DNA of 47,554 bases from contig JAMWBU010000013.1 of the NCBI GenBank assembly GCA_023819255.1, positions 1 to 47,554 on the forward strand. Direction: 5' to 3'. The notes below the pieces were generated by a model. It was not told where the DNA came from. It searched no databases and saw nothing but the letters and a program-made list of their open reading frames with translations. Both the position numbers and the translations under genes were made by a program. The DNA is from Candidatus Omnitrophota bacterium. GTDB taxonomy: Bacteria > Ratteibacteria > UBA8468 > B48-G9 > DTJG01. Shown piece after piece: positions 8,222-16,071 of the stretch (position 1 is the stretch's first letter; each line of letters starts with the position of its first letter).

Positions 8222-9250
8222 ATGGAAAAGGGATACAGGTTTTCTTTTGGTCCATGGAACATTCATACTGGTGCAGATCCTTTTGGTCCGCCTGTTAGAG
8301 AAGAATTTTCTTTTGATGAAAAGCTTGATATCGCATTTAATCTGAAGTTTGACGCAATACAGTTTCACGATGACGATATAGTTGATGTAAACCTTTCTGC
8401 TTCTGAGATTGAAAAAAAAGTTAAAGAGATTAAGAAAAAACTTGATGACAAAAATCTTGCCGCAGAGTTTGTGGCGCCAAGGATCTGGGAACATCCATTA
8501 ACAGTTGATGGAACTTTTACCTCAAACAATCTCGAAGCAAGAAAATACGCGGTTGAAAGAACAAAAAAGGCGATTGATATCGCTAATCTTATTGGCGCAA
8601 AAAACCTGGTGCTCTGGCCTGCAAGAGAAGGTTCTTACACAAGGGAAGCCAAAGACGCAAAATTAGCCATTGACAGGTTTGTTGAGTATCTTAACTCGGT
8701 CCTTGATTACGATAAAAACATAAGAATTCTTGGCGAGATGAAGCCAAATGAACCGATGGACGCAAGTTTCTGCCCGACAACAGGCCATTTTCTTGCGCTT
8801 GCCTCAAGAACAATAGATCCTGGAAGGGTTGGAGTACTGATAGAAACGGCTCATACAATTCTTGCAGGTCTTGAACCATCTGATGAGATGGGTTTTGCTC
8901 TTTCATTTGGAAAACTCTGGGGAATTCATCTCAATGACCAGAATGGTTTGAAATTTGATGAAGACAGAACATTCGGGGTTGTTAATCCGAAAAGGGCTCT
9001 ATCTCAGGTTTATCTTCTTGAAAAATACAAGTATGGAAGAAATGGCGAATATGTCGGGCTTGATGTAAAGGTTTTAAGGACACAGAAGAAAGCGGTTTCA
9101 TATAAGCATCTTCAGTACAGCAGGCAGATTTTCCTTGCTCTTGTTGATATTGTGAGATCTCTTGATGAAAATAAGCTGGAGCAATTGAGAGCCAGTCAGG
9201 ACTATGAAGAGATCGACTATTACATAACAAACAAAATTCTTGGCAGATAA
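8222..9250 (+). CDS. Xylose-isomerase-like TIM-barrel protein (sugar isomerase/epimerase)
   Basis: 342 residues from the ATG at 8222, which has GGAGGA 6 bp upstream; an upstream in-frame start at 8144 would overlap the previous gene and has no ribosome site. It looks like a xylose isomerase-type barrel: FSFGPWNIHTGADPFGPP at the N-terminus, FDAIQFHDDDI on strand 2, GAKNLVLWPAREG, ILGEMKPNEP with the metal-ligand Glu, VGVLIETAHTILAG, and LWGIHLNDQNG ending with D-R-TFG. These are the positions of the divalent-metal ligands (Glu, Glu/Asp, His, Asp) in aldose-ketose isomerases. It may isomerise the product of the upstream oxidoreductase. The family is clear, the particular sugar unknown. Confidence 0.82.
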   Translation: MEKGYRFSFGPWNIHTGADPFGPPVREEFSFDEKLDIAFNLKFDAIQFHDDDIVDVNLSASEIEKKVKEIKKKLDDKNLAAEFVAPRIWEHPLTVDGTFTSNNLEARKYAVERTKKAIDIANLIGAKNLVLWPAREGSYTREAKDAKLAIDRFVEYLNSVLDYDKNIRILGEMKPNEPMDASFCPTTGHFLALASRTIDPGRVGVLIETAHTILAGLEPSDEMGFALSFGKLWGIHLNDQNGLKFDEDRTFGVVNPKRALSQVYLLEKYKYGRNGEYVGLDVKVLRTQKKAVSYKHLQYSRQIFLALVDIVRSLDENKLEQLRASQDYEEIDYYITNKILGR

Positions 9251-9262
9251 ACGGAGGATTTT

Positions 9263-10453
9263 ATGTACAGAATGGGAGAACAGGAGGTAAAAGAATTAAA
9301 AAAGGTCTTTAAAGCAAAACAACTTTTCAGGGTTGGGGATCCTGCTACAGGTCATCTTGGTGAGGTTGTAAGGTTTGAACAGGCCTGGGCAAAACACATC
9401 GGTACACAGTATGCGCTTTTAATGTCTGGCGGGGGAACAGCCGCGCTTATGTGCTCTCTTGTTGGTCTGGGCATCGGCCCAGGAGACGAGGTGCTTATAC
9501 CAACCTATACATTTATGGCAACTGCGAGCGCAGTTCTGGCAGTCGGAGCAATTCCAGTTCTTGTCGAGGTTGATGATTCCTGCACAATGGATCCTGATGA
9601 CCTTGAGAAGAAAATAGGTCCTAACACTAAGGCAATAATTCCTGTTCATATGGTTGGAATGCCGGCTGATATGGAAAAAATTTGCGCAATTGCAAAGAAA
9701 CACAATCTGAAAGTAATTGAAGATGCCTGCCAGGCAGTCGGCGGCAGTTTTAAAGGGAAAAAACTTGGCAGCTGGGCAGATGCAGGAGCGTACAGTTTTA
9801 ATGTATTCAAAATTATAGGCTGCGGAGAAGGAGGTGGTTTTGTTACAAATGACAGAATGATTTATGAGCGCGCTTCAATATTTCACGATAGCGGCACTGC
9901 ATTCAGGCCGTATGCAGGAGATTTTACTATCCCCATATTTCTCGGACTGCAATTCAGGGCAAGCGAAATAATGGGCGCAATTATGAATGTGCAGCTTGAG
10001 CGGCTTGAAGGGATACTGAAGGATTTAAGAAGGATAAAAAAGGTCTTTATGGAGCAGCTGTCAGAAGTTGATGGGATTGGTTTTGCAAGGTCTAACGACA
10101 TTGAAGGTGATTGCGGAGTTGTTGTTGCATTCAGGTTTGAAACACCTGAAAAAGCGCTTGAATTTGCTCAATCAGAGGGTGTAGGTGGCTGGAGACCCAT
10201 TGATAGCAGAAAACATGTCTGGTTTGACTGGGAGCCAATTGTAAACAAAAGAATTGCCGGCCATCCTGCAATGAATCCTTACAATTTCCCGCAAAATGCA
10301 AACCTGAGGAAAGATTACGCAAAACAGATGTATCCGAAATCAATCGAAAATCTTGGAAGAACTGTTTTTATTTCAGTTAACCCTGACTGGAAGGCAAAGG
10401 AAATCAAGGAGAGAATCAAAGCATGCAAGAAGGCAGCAAGCAGATTAAAATAA
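9263..10453 (+). CDS. DegT/DnrJ/EryC1/StrS-family PLP aminotransferase
   Basis: 396 residues, typical length. It has the fold-type I signature MSGGGTAALMCSLVGLGIGPGDEVLIPTYT split around residues 54-83, EDACQAVGG (153-161) with the cofactor-binding Asp, and SFNVFKIIGCGEGG (178-191) where Lys183 should carry PLP. These enzymes add an amino group to keto-sugars or keto-cyclitols, usually from glutamate or glutamine. A strong GGAGGA site precedes the ATG, 12 bp after the previous stop. Next to an oxidoreductase and an isomerase, transamination of a keto-sugar is the natural reading. Some family members are regulatory or act as dehydratases; Lys183 favours a transaminase. Confidence 0.9.
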   Translation: MYRMGEQEVKELKKVFKAKQLFRVGDPATGHLGEVVRFEQAWAKHIGTQYALLMSGGGTAALMCSLVGLGIGPGDEVLIPTYTFMATASAVLAVGAIPVLVEVDDSCTMDPDDLEKKIGPNTKAIIPVHMVGMPADMEKICAIAKKHNLKVIEDACQAVGGSFKGKKLGSWADAGAYSFNVFKIIGCGEGGGFVTNDRMIYERASIFHDSGTAFRPYAGDFTIPIFLGLQFRASEIMGAIMNVQLERLEGILKDLRRIKKVFMEQLSEVDGIGFARSNDIEGDCGVVVAFRFETPEKALEFAQSEGVGGWRPIDSRKHVWFDWEPIVNKRIAGHPAMNPYNFPQNANLRKDYAKQMYPKSIENLGRTVFISVNPDWKAKEIKERIKACKKAASRLK

Positions 10454-10466
10454 AAAAGGGCTCATT

Positions 10467-11228
10467 ATGGAAAAAATAGAATTTTTTGATGCAAATGTTT
10501 TTATTGGAAGACCTCACAATGGAATGTTTGGCGCAGTAAACAATTCCGAAGGACTGTTTGAGGAAATGGATAAACAGGGAATTTCGAGAGCAATTGTCTG
10601 GCATATTTTTCAGTATGAAGGCAGTCCGGTTGAAGGTAACAGAATTCTTGCTGAAGAAATTTCAAAATCAGACCGTTTTTATGGTTGCTGGACAATTCTT
10701 CCGCCGCAGACACAGGAGATTATCACAGAAGATTTTTTCAAGCAGATGAAGGAAAACAAAATAGTGTGCCTGAATGTTTTCCCTGACTGGCACAGGTTTG
10801 TAATGGACGCAGTAACTTTTGGGGATTTTTTCCAGCAGATTTCAGAAAGAAATATCCCTCTGTTTCTTACAATGGGAAGAAGTTGTATTTCATGGGACTC
10901 TTTATACAGGTTGATGAGAGATTTCCCGCGTCTTACCTGCGTTTTGTGTGATATAGGAATATGGGGGGTTGACAGATACACCTGGCCTTTGCTTGAAAAG
11001 TTTGAAAACTTCTATCTTGAATCGAGCCAGCTTTCGCTTGAAGAGGGCGGTGTGGAAGCAACTGTAAAGAGATTTGGTTCTGAAAGGATTATTTTTGGGA
11101 CGGGTTTTCCTGTAAGGTATCCAAAGGCGTCAATCCTTCAGCTTGTTCATGCCGATATCTCACAGCAGGATAAAATAAACATTGCGTCAAAAAATCTCGA
11201 AAGAATTCTCAAAAAGGAAAAATTATGA
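10467..11228 (+). CDS. Amidohydrolase-2-like protein lacking metal ligands (possible pseudoenzyme)
   Basis: 253 residues with the fold markers of PF04909-type TIM-barrel hydrolases, paralogous to the next gene. The metal ligands have been lost: the N-terminal D-x-H-x-H is DANVFIG (residues 9-15), and the C-terminal FGTD-W-P is FGTGFP, so the catalytic Asp is Gly. The mid-barrel histidines are also missing (LTMGRS and VLCDIGIWG replace LLHTW and MGHSCHG). It is therefore unlikely to use the standard metal-dependent mechanism and may be a non-catalytic partner of its neighbour. Start ATG follows AAGGGCT. It overlaps the next gene by 4 bp (ATGA), a spacing often seen for subunits. Confidence 0.72.
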   Translation: MEKIEFFDANVFIGRPHNGMFGAVNNSEGLFEEMDKQGISRAIVWHIFQYEGSPVEGNRILAEEISKSDRFYGCWTILPPQTQEIITEDFFKQMKENKIVCLNVFPDWHRFVMDAVTFGDFFQQISERNIPLFLTMGRSCISWDSLYRLMRDFPRLTCVLCDIGIWGVDRYTWPLLEKFENFYLESSQLSLEEGGVEATVKRFGSERIIFGTGFPVRYPKASILQLVHADISQQDKINIASKNLERILKKEKL

Positions 11229-12028
11229 ACTCTTTATGGGGAAAATTTCTTGAAAATGGCAGGGTTAAGGAGTGTCCTGTATATGATATGCACGCGCATA
11301 TGGGTTCTTTTAACAGAATTTATCTCCCGTTCGGGGATTTTAATCCTGAGATAACAAAATCAAGGCTTGAAAGAGCAGGGATTAAGATGCTTATTTTTTG
11401 CTCTCACTGGACGCTTTTTTCTCCTGACATAGGAAACAGAGCAAATATTGAAGTGGTGAGACAACTTCCTGATAAGCTCCGGGCTTACTGCGGGCTTAAT
11501 CCAAATTATCCTGAAATCATTGAAAAAGATGTTGAGGATTTTGAGAAATACAGGGATGTCTTTGTTGGTTTTAAGCTGCTTTCAGATTATCATCAAAAGC
11601 CCGTCTCTCACGAAAATTATTCTCCTGCATGGAAATATGCCGATAAAAAAGGACTTATTGTGCTTTTGCATACCTGGGGCGGAAGCCAGTTTGATGGTCC
11701 TGAACAGGTAAGGATTGTTGCTGAGAAATACCCTGGCGCAAAGATACTTATGGGACATTCCTGTCATGGCGCCTGGGACGAAACGATTCAGTTAATGAAG
11801 GACTTTCCAAATGTTTATGCTGAGCTTTGCGCAGTTGTCGATGACAGGGGCGGGCTTGAACAAATAATGGATGCCTGCGGTTCAAAACAGATAGTTTTTG
11901 GGACTGACTGGCCATGGTTTAACCATCATTATTACATTGGCGCAGTTATTGATTCAGGTATTTCTGATCAGGACGCCCACAATATCTTTCACAGAAACGC
12001 AGAAAAACTTCTTGAAGGTTTGATTTAG
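11225..12028 (+). CDS. Amidohydrolase-2 family metal-dependent hydrolase or decarboxylase
   Basis: 267 residues. It keeps the PF04909 metal site: YDMHAHMG (H-x-H) near the N-terminus, LLHTWGG, MGHSCHG and FGTDWPWF near the C-terminus, giving the expected His, His, His, His, Asp set. The family includes amide, lactone and ester hydrolases and decarboxylases. It is paralogous to the upstream gene, which lacks these residues, and the two start/stop codons overlap (ATGA), so a heteromer of an active and an inactive subunit is plausible. Cluster context (oxidoreductase, isomerase, aminotransferase) hints at hydrolysis of a sugar- or cyclitol-derived lactone or amide, which is inference. Confidence 0.8.
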   Translation: MNSLWGKFLENGRVKECPVYDMHAHMGSFNRIYLPFGDFNPEITKSRLERAGIKMLIFCSHWTLFSPDIGNRANIEVVRQLPDKLRAYCGLNPNYPEIIEKDVEDFEKYRDVFVGFKLLSDYHQKPVSHENYSPAWKYADKKGLIVLLHTWGGSQFDGPEQVRIVAEKYPGAKILMGHSCHGAWDETIQLMKDFPNVYAELCAVVDDRGGLEQIMDACGSKQIVFGTDWPWFNHHYYIGAVIDSGISDQDAHNIFHRNAEKLLEGLI

Positions 12029-12035
12029 TATCTAA

Positions 12036-12779
12036 ATGTTTTCGGCTTTTACCTTCTGGGATATCACTCTCGTTGCGGTTGTTACAGTACAGGCAGGAAT
12101 TCTTGCATATGTTTCTGATCCAAGAAAAAAGTCGCTTGTGCTTGTTTTTCCTTTTCCTTTCACAATTGCAACAATTTCTACTGGATGTGCAATTGACGCT
12201 ACAAATGTTGCTGGACTTGTCAATCTTGCTATTTTCACATTTGGCGTCTGGTTTTTTTATAATAATACAAAGGTCAACATAGTTTTACTGATTATCCTTT
12301 TTGCTCTGCTTTACTGTGCTCTTGGAATAGCAGGCGCAAGAATTTTACCGAAAAGCGAGCTGGCTTTCTGGGTTTTTGTACTTTTTGTTGTAATATTTGC
12401 GCTGCTTGTTGCTATTTTTTCAGGATGTGCAGAGGATAAACCATACAGGACTGACCTGCCTTTGCTTATAAAAATCCCGATTATTCTGGTTGTTATTTTT
12501 ACACTGGTGCTTTTGAAAAATCATCTAAAAGGTTTTATGACTGTTTTTCCAATGGTCGGAGTGATTGCTGTGTACGAAAGCAGGTTTATGCTTAAAAGTG
12601 TGTGCAGGCAATTGCCTGTTTTAATGGTGTGCCTTGCTTCAATGATGATGGTTTTGAAAATTATGATGAACTTTACAGACCTGTTTATTGCTTTTGCCTG
12701 CGGGTGGGCAGTTTTTCTTTTTGTACTTAAAACGACTGGCGCTTTTTTATGGGGAAATCTATGTCTGAAAAGATTATAA
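12036..12779 (+). CDS. Integral membrane protein of unknown function
   Basis: 247 residues with about seven to eight hydrophobic segments evenly spread (WDITLVAVVTVQAGILAYV, LVLVFPFPFTIATISTG, VNIVLLIILFALLYCALGI, LAFWVFVLFVVIFALLVAIF, IKIPIILVVIFTLVLL and others). Polar loops include SDPRKKS and SGCAEDKPYRTD. No family motif is recognised; the size and regular helices would fit a small transporter or permease. It starts 8 bp after the amidohydrolase stop, without a clear ribosome site, and its end overlaps the start of the alpha/beta hydrolase gene. The genomic position suggests uptake or export of the compound handled by the cluster, but nothing in the sequence proves it. Confidence 0.6.
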   Translation: MFSAFTFWDITLVAVVTVQAGILAYVSDPRKKSLVLVFPFPFTIATISTGCAIDATNVAGLVNLAIFTFGVWFFYNNTKVNIVLLIILFALLYCALGIAGARILPKSELAFWVFVLFVVIFALLVAIFSGCAEDKPYRTDLPLLIKIPIILVVIFTLVLLKNHLKGFMTVFPMVGVIAVYESRFMLKSVCRQLPVLMVCLASMMMVLKIMMNFTDLFIAFACGWAVFLFVLKTTGAFLWGNLCLKRL

Positions 12780-13531
12780 ATGTGAGTTTTATCTCAACCT
12801 TTGACAGGACCCGGCAAACATATTTGATGCAGAAACCGAGAAATTCAAAATGCTGCGGTATTTTTATCTACCTTCATGGAGCGACAAACCATCAGGAGCA
12901 GGGATTTGACAGAGAAATTTTTAATGGAACATTCGCAAGATTGCAGGATTTTCTTTATGAAAGCAACTATGTTTATGTCTGTCCTGAATACAGAGGTGAT
13001 TCCTGGATGAATGAGCCAGCTGAGAGTGATATGAAACAGTTGATAGGTTTTCTTAAAGAAAAATTTAATACAGTCAACATCTTTATTGCGGGCGGTTCAA
13101 TGGGAGGCACAGGCAGTCTTATTTTTACCGCAAGAAACACTCATCTTGTTTCTGGCGTTTTAGCGTTATGTCCAGCAACAGACATAACAGAACTCTATTT
13201 CAGCTGGTCAAACCCTGATAAGGATTTTCTTGCAAGAACAATTGAATCCGCCTATGAAGGAGATCCAGAAAAAGTTCCTGATGAATACAGAAGAAGGTCA
13301 GCCATATATCTTGTAGAAAGATTTCATTCAATTCCATTGGCAATCATCCACGGAGACGCAGATATGTTAATACCTGTGGAGCATTCAAGGTCTTTTGTGA
13401 AAAAAGCCATCGATTGTGGAATAAGGATATTTTATCGAGAAATTAAAGGCGGAGATCATGATTCTCCTGTAAAGGATTTTAACCTGATCAAAGAGGCATT
13501 GATCTGGATTATGTCCATCAAAGCGCGATAA
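12761..13531 (+). CDS. Alpha/beta hydrolase (dienelactone-hydrolase/esterase type)
   Basis: 256 residues from the ATG at 12761, chosen because GGGGA lies 6 bp upstream; an ATG at 12749 is possible. Catalytic triad visible: nucleophile Ser in AGGSMGGTGSL (G-x-S-x-G), Asp in IHGDADMLIP, His in GGDHDSP. The oxyanion region is FIYLHGATNHQEQGFD. This is the pattern of S9-like/dienelactone-type serine hydrolases of short esters or peptides. The gene begins inside the end of the membrane-protein gene, and its stop overlaps the convergent EamA gene by 14 bp. As last gene of the 7-13.5 kb cluster it may remove an acyl group from the pathway's substrate. Confidence 0.85.
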   Translation: MSEKIINVSFISTFDRTRQTYLMQKPRNSKCCGIFIYLHGATNHQEQGFDREIFNGTFARLQDFLYESNYVYVCPEYRGDSWMNEPAESDMKQLIGFLKEKFNTVNIFIAGGSMGGTGSLIFTARNTHLVSGVLALCPATDITELYFSWSNPDKDFLARTIESAYEGDPEKVPDEYRRRSAIYLVERFHSIPLAIIHGDADMLIPVEHSRSFVKKAIDCGIRIFYREIKGGDHDSPVKDFNLIKEALIWIMSIKAR

Positions 13532-13925
13532 GAATAATTGATGCGCAAGCCACAATAAGTCCTGCAATCTGACGAATGGTTGGTTTTTCCTTCCATATGA
13601 GATTTGCGAGAACTGTTACCAGAAATAAGCTTGCGCAGCTTGCCACAGGAAAAAAAACAATGCCTGGAAGCACAAGTATCGCTTTTAATGAACACAGCCC
13701 ACCTGCGATTAATGTAAATCCGATAATGGCTCCAAGATAAAACTCAATTTTTCTGATTTTTTTGTTTCTTATGATAATTGCGATTATTGAAGATACAAGC
13801 GCAAAAATGTGAAAAAGAAGAAGATAGGTGAAAACATAATCAGAACCAGCTTCTCCTGCCATTTTCCAGGTGGTATCTGATATTCCGCACAGAAGAAAGC
13901 TTATAAAAATGTACTTCAGCCACAT
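13518..13925 (-). CDS. EamA half-transporter, second half (DMT superfamily)
   Basis: 135 residues, about five membrane helices, one EamA unit. It carries the family's second-half motifs AGGLCSLKAILVLPGIVFFPVASCAS and a terminal LIWKEKPTIRQIAGLIVACASIILI (re-entrant Glu-Lys-Pro turn, then last helix). Most EamA permeases have two such units in one ~300-residue chain; here each is a separate gene. The start overlaps the end of the first-half gene by 10 bp, so the halves are translationally coupled and likely form a heterodimer. Last gene of the rplY-pth-malic-enzyme operon; its end overlaps the alpha/beta hydrolase gene on the other strand. Substrate unknown. Confidence 0.78.
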   Translation of the reverse strand: MWLKYIFISFLLCGISDTTWKMAGEAGSDYVFTYLLLFHIFALVSSIIAIIIRNKKIRKIEFYLGAIIGFTLIAGGLCSLKAILVLPGIVFFPVASCASLFLVTVLANLIWKEKPTIRQIAGLIVACASIILIAL

Positions 13926-14338
13926 TTTTTCTCTTTTCTGTCTTCCTGTAAAAGAAAGATTGCAAGGGGCACAAGAAATAGCCCTATCATTTGCTTTGAG
14001 TTTGGTATCTCATTCCAGAAAAAGATCGAAGCGATTACTGGTATGACTACAGACAGGTTCACAGCTGTCCAGGAGCTTGAAATTTTTCCGTATTTCAGAG
14101 AAGCAAGAAGCGCGACTCTTGAAATAAAAATCGTTATTCCTCCAATGAAAGCAATTATTGTTATGTCCAGAGATGGCTTAAAAGAATCAAAAAAAGTTAT
14201 GAAAAGTATCATCAAGACAACAGCCGAGATTCTTTCAGCCGCGATAATTGAGAGTTTATCGCAATTGATCTGGTTTGAGTGTTTATATAATAGAGCGGCA
14301 ATGGCGTAGAAAAATACGCTTAAAAAAAGGTAGATCAT
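13916..14338 (-). CDS. EamA half-transporter, first half (DMT superfamily)
   Basis: 140 residues with about five helices: FLSVFFYAIAALLYKHSN, ISAVVLMILFITFFDS, DITIIAFIGGITIFISRVALLASLKYG (the typical helix-3/4 region), VNLSVVIPVIASIFFWNEIPN with the conserved E-x-P turn, and a last helix GLFLVPLAIFLL. This is one EamA unit. It begins 3 bp after the malic-enzyme stop with no ribosome site of its own, so translation is probably coupled, and it overlaps the second-half gene by 10 bp. Together the pair would equal one full DMT permease. Substrate unknown; the presence after malic enzyme might hint at metabolite export. Confidence 0.78.
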   Translation of the reverse strand: MIYLFLSVFFYAIAALLYKHSNQINCDKLSIIAAERISAVVLMILFITFFDSFKPSLDITIIAFIGGITIFISRVALLASLKYGKISSSWTAVNLSVVIPVIASIFFWNEIPNSKQMIGLFLVPLAIFLLQEDRKEKKCG

Positions 14339-14341
14339 GTT

Positions 14342-15499
14342 TTATTTAGAAAGTGCAACCTTTTTTACTGCTCCTGCCACAGCTTTTGCCACAGCTTTAT
14401 TAAAGGGAGAAGGAATAACATAATCAGGGCACAACTTTTTCTCTGGTATTATGGCTGCTATCGCCTTTGCGGCTTCAATCTTCATTTTTTCAGTAATTTG
14501 CTTTGCTCTTGCATCAAGGACTCCCCTGAAAATGCCCGGGAAAGCAAGCAGATTGTTTATCTGATTGGGATAATCACTTCTCCCGGTTCCAATAATAAAC
14601 GCTCCTGCCTTTCTTGCTTCTTCTGGCATAATTTCAGGAACAGGATTAGCCATAGCAAAAACTATGGGGTTTGGTTTCATTCTTTTAATCATTTCAGGAG
14701 TGACAAGATTTGGCCCTGACAGTCCAATGAATATATCTGCATCCTGCAGAGCGTCAGAGAGTGTTCCGCAGGGAGATTCAGCGAGGTATTTCAGAATTTC
14801 AATCTTTGCGTAATTCATACCTTTTTTTCTGGATTTACAGATTATGCCATTTCTATCACATAGAAGAATTGTTTTTATTCCATAACGGCGAAGTATTCTT
14901 GTTACAGCAACACCCGCAGCGCCAGCACCGTTTATTACAGCCTTAACAGAAGAAGCTTTCTTCTTGGCAAGTTTCAAACTATTAATAATTGCGGCCAGCA
15001 CCACTATTGCTGTTCCATGTTGGTCATCATGAAAAACAGGAATTTTTAATCTTTTTTTCAATGCTTTTTCAATGATAAAACATCTCGGGCTGGAGATGTC
15101 TTCAAGGTTTATTCCGCCAAACCCAGGTGCTATAGCGCAGACAATTTCAATAATCTTTTTTGCGTTTTTTGTTGAAAGGCAAACAGGATACGCGTCGACT
15201 CCTCCAAATTCCTTGAAAAGTATCGCTTTGCCTTCCATCACGGGCATTGCGGCTTCAGGTCCGATGTCTCCAAGTCCGAGCACAGCGCTTCCGTCAGTTA
15301 CCACAGCAACAGAATTCCCCTTTATTGTATAGTCATAAGCCAGTGATGGAGTTTTTTCAACAAGTTTACAGACCTCTGCCACGCCCGGAGTGTAAGCAAT
15401 AGAAAGATCCTGTCTTGTTTTTAGAGGCGCTTTTATAGAAATGCCAAGTTTTCCTTTTATATGACTTTTAAGGATTTTATCAGTTGGAATTTTTATCAT
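14342..15499 (-). CDS. NAD(P)-dependent malic enzyme
   Basis: 385 residues, the short bacterial form without the phosphotransacetylase-like C-terminal domain. It decarboxylates malate to pyruvate with NAD(P)+ reduction. Visible motifs: SIAYTPGVAEVC (catalytic Tyr), GNSVAVVTDGSAVLGLGDIGP, PVMEGKAILFKEFGG (catalytic Lys), INLEDI and PVFHDDQHGTA (metal ligands), and the Rossmann motif INGAGAAGVAV. The ATG overlaps the pth stop by 4 bp, so it is translated with rplY and pth. Product pyruvate could feed the ferredoxin-dependent oxidoreductase whose PorG/PorD subunits lie at 31-32 kb. The family is certain, the cofactor preference not determined. Confidence 0.93.
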   Translation of the reverse strand: MIKIPTDKILKSHIKGKLGISIKAPLKTRQDLSIAYTPGVAEVCKLVEKTPSLAYDYTIKGNSVAVVTDGSAVLGLGDIGPEAAMPVMEGKAILFKEFGGVDAYPVCLSTKNAKKIIEIVCAIAPGFGGINLEDISSPRCFIIEKALKKRLKIPVFHDDQHGTAIVVLAAIINSLKLAKKKASSVKAVINGAGAAGVAVTRILRRYGIKTILLCDRNGIICKSRKKGMNYAKIEILKYLAESPCGTLSDALQDADIFIGLSGPNLVTPEMIKRMKPNPIVFAMANPVPEIMPEEARKAGAFIIGTGRSDYPNQINNLLAFPGIFRGVLDARAKQITEKMKIEAAKAIAAIIPEKKLCPDYVIPSPFNKAVAKAVAGAVKKVALSK

Positions 15500-16071
15500 A
15501 CCGGTTTTCCTTTTCCGTTAATCAGAGCCATCGCCTTTTCAATCCCCTGGTTTAATACAATCTCAACGGCTGTGGCTCCCTGGCTTATCATCTGTTCCAC
15601 CATATTCTTTTCTTCTTCTGTAAAGTCTGAAAGCACATATTCGACAAGATCCTGCCCTGGCTGCGGCATACCTATGCCCATTTTAAGCCTCGGAATATCT
15701 TCGGTGCCAAGGCTGTCTATTATCGACTGCACTCCTTTATGACCGCCGCTGCTTCCCTTTCTCTTTATTCTCAGTATGCCCATTTCAAGATTAACATCGT
15801 CATAAATCACAAAAAGTTCACCGGGTTTTATATTAAATTTTTTACATATGCCAAGCGCCGCCTTACCGCTTTCATTCATAAATGTGCGCGGAACCGCCAC
15901 AATCGCATATCCTGAAGATATTTCTATCTCGTTTGCAAGGAAATGCCTGCAACGCCATTTTTGATTAATGGACGCAGGCCTCTTAAGAAGTTCTTCTGCA
16001 ACCCTTGCTCCGATATTATGCCTGTTATTGCAATACTTCTTCCCGGGATTTCCCAGACCGAGAATAACCAC
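15496..16071 (-). CDS. pth: Peptidyl-tRNA hydrolase
   Basis: 191 residues, normal length; GTG start at 16071 directly after the rplY stop (0 bp gap). It releases peptides from stalled peptidyl-tRNA. All key residues are in place: ILGLGNPGKKY (Asn of GNPG), RHNIGARVAEELL (catalytic His of RHNIG), TFMNESGKA (Asn), IYDDVNLEMG (Asp) and GSSGGHKGVQSI. Downstream of rplY (ctc), as in Bacillus, where ctc and pth (spoVC) close the spoVG-glmU-prs-ctc-pth locus; here the spoVG-glmU-prs part is 20 kb away on the same strand. Overlaps the malic enzyme gene by 4 bp. Confidence 0.96.
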   Translation of the reverse strand: MVILGLGNPGKKYCNNRHNIGARVAEELLKRPASINQKWRCRHFLANEIEISSGYAIVAVPRTFMNESGKAALGICKKFNIKPGELFVIYDDVNLEMGILRIKRKGSSGGHKGVQSIIDSLGTEDIPRLKMGIGMPQPGQDLVEYVLSDFTEEEKNMVEQMISQGATAVEIVLNQGIEKAMALINGKGKPV

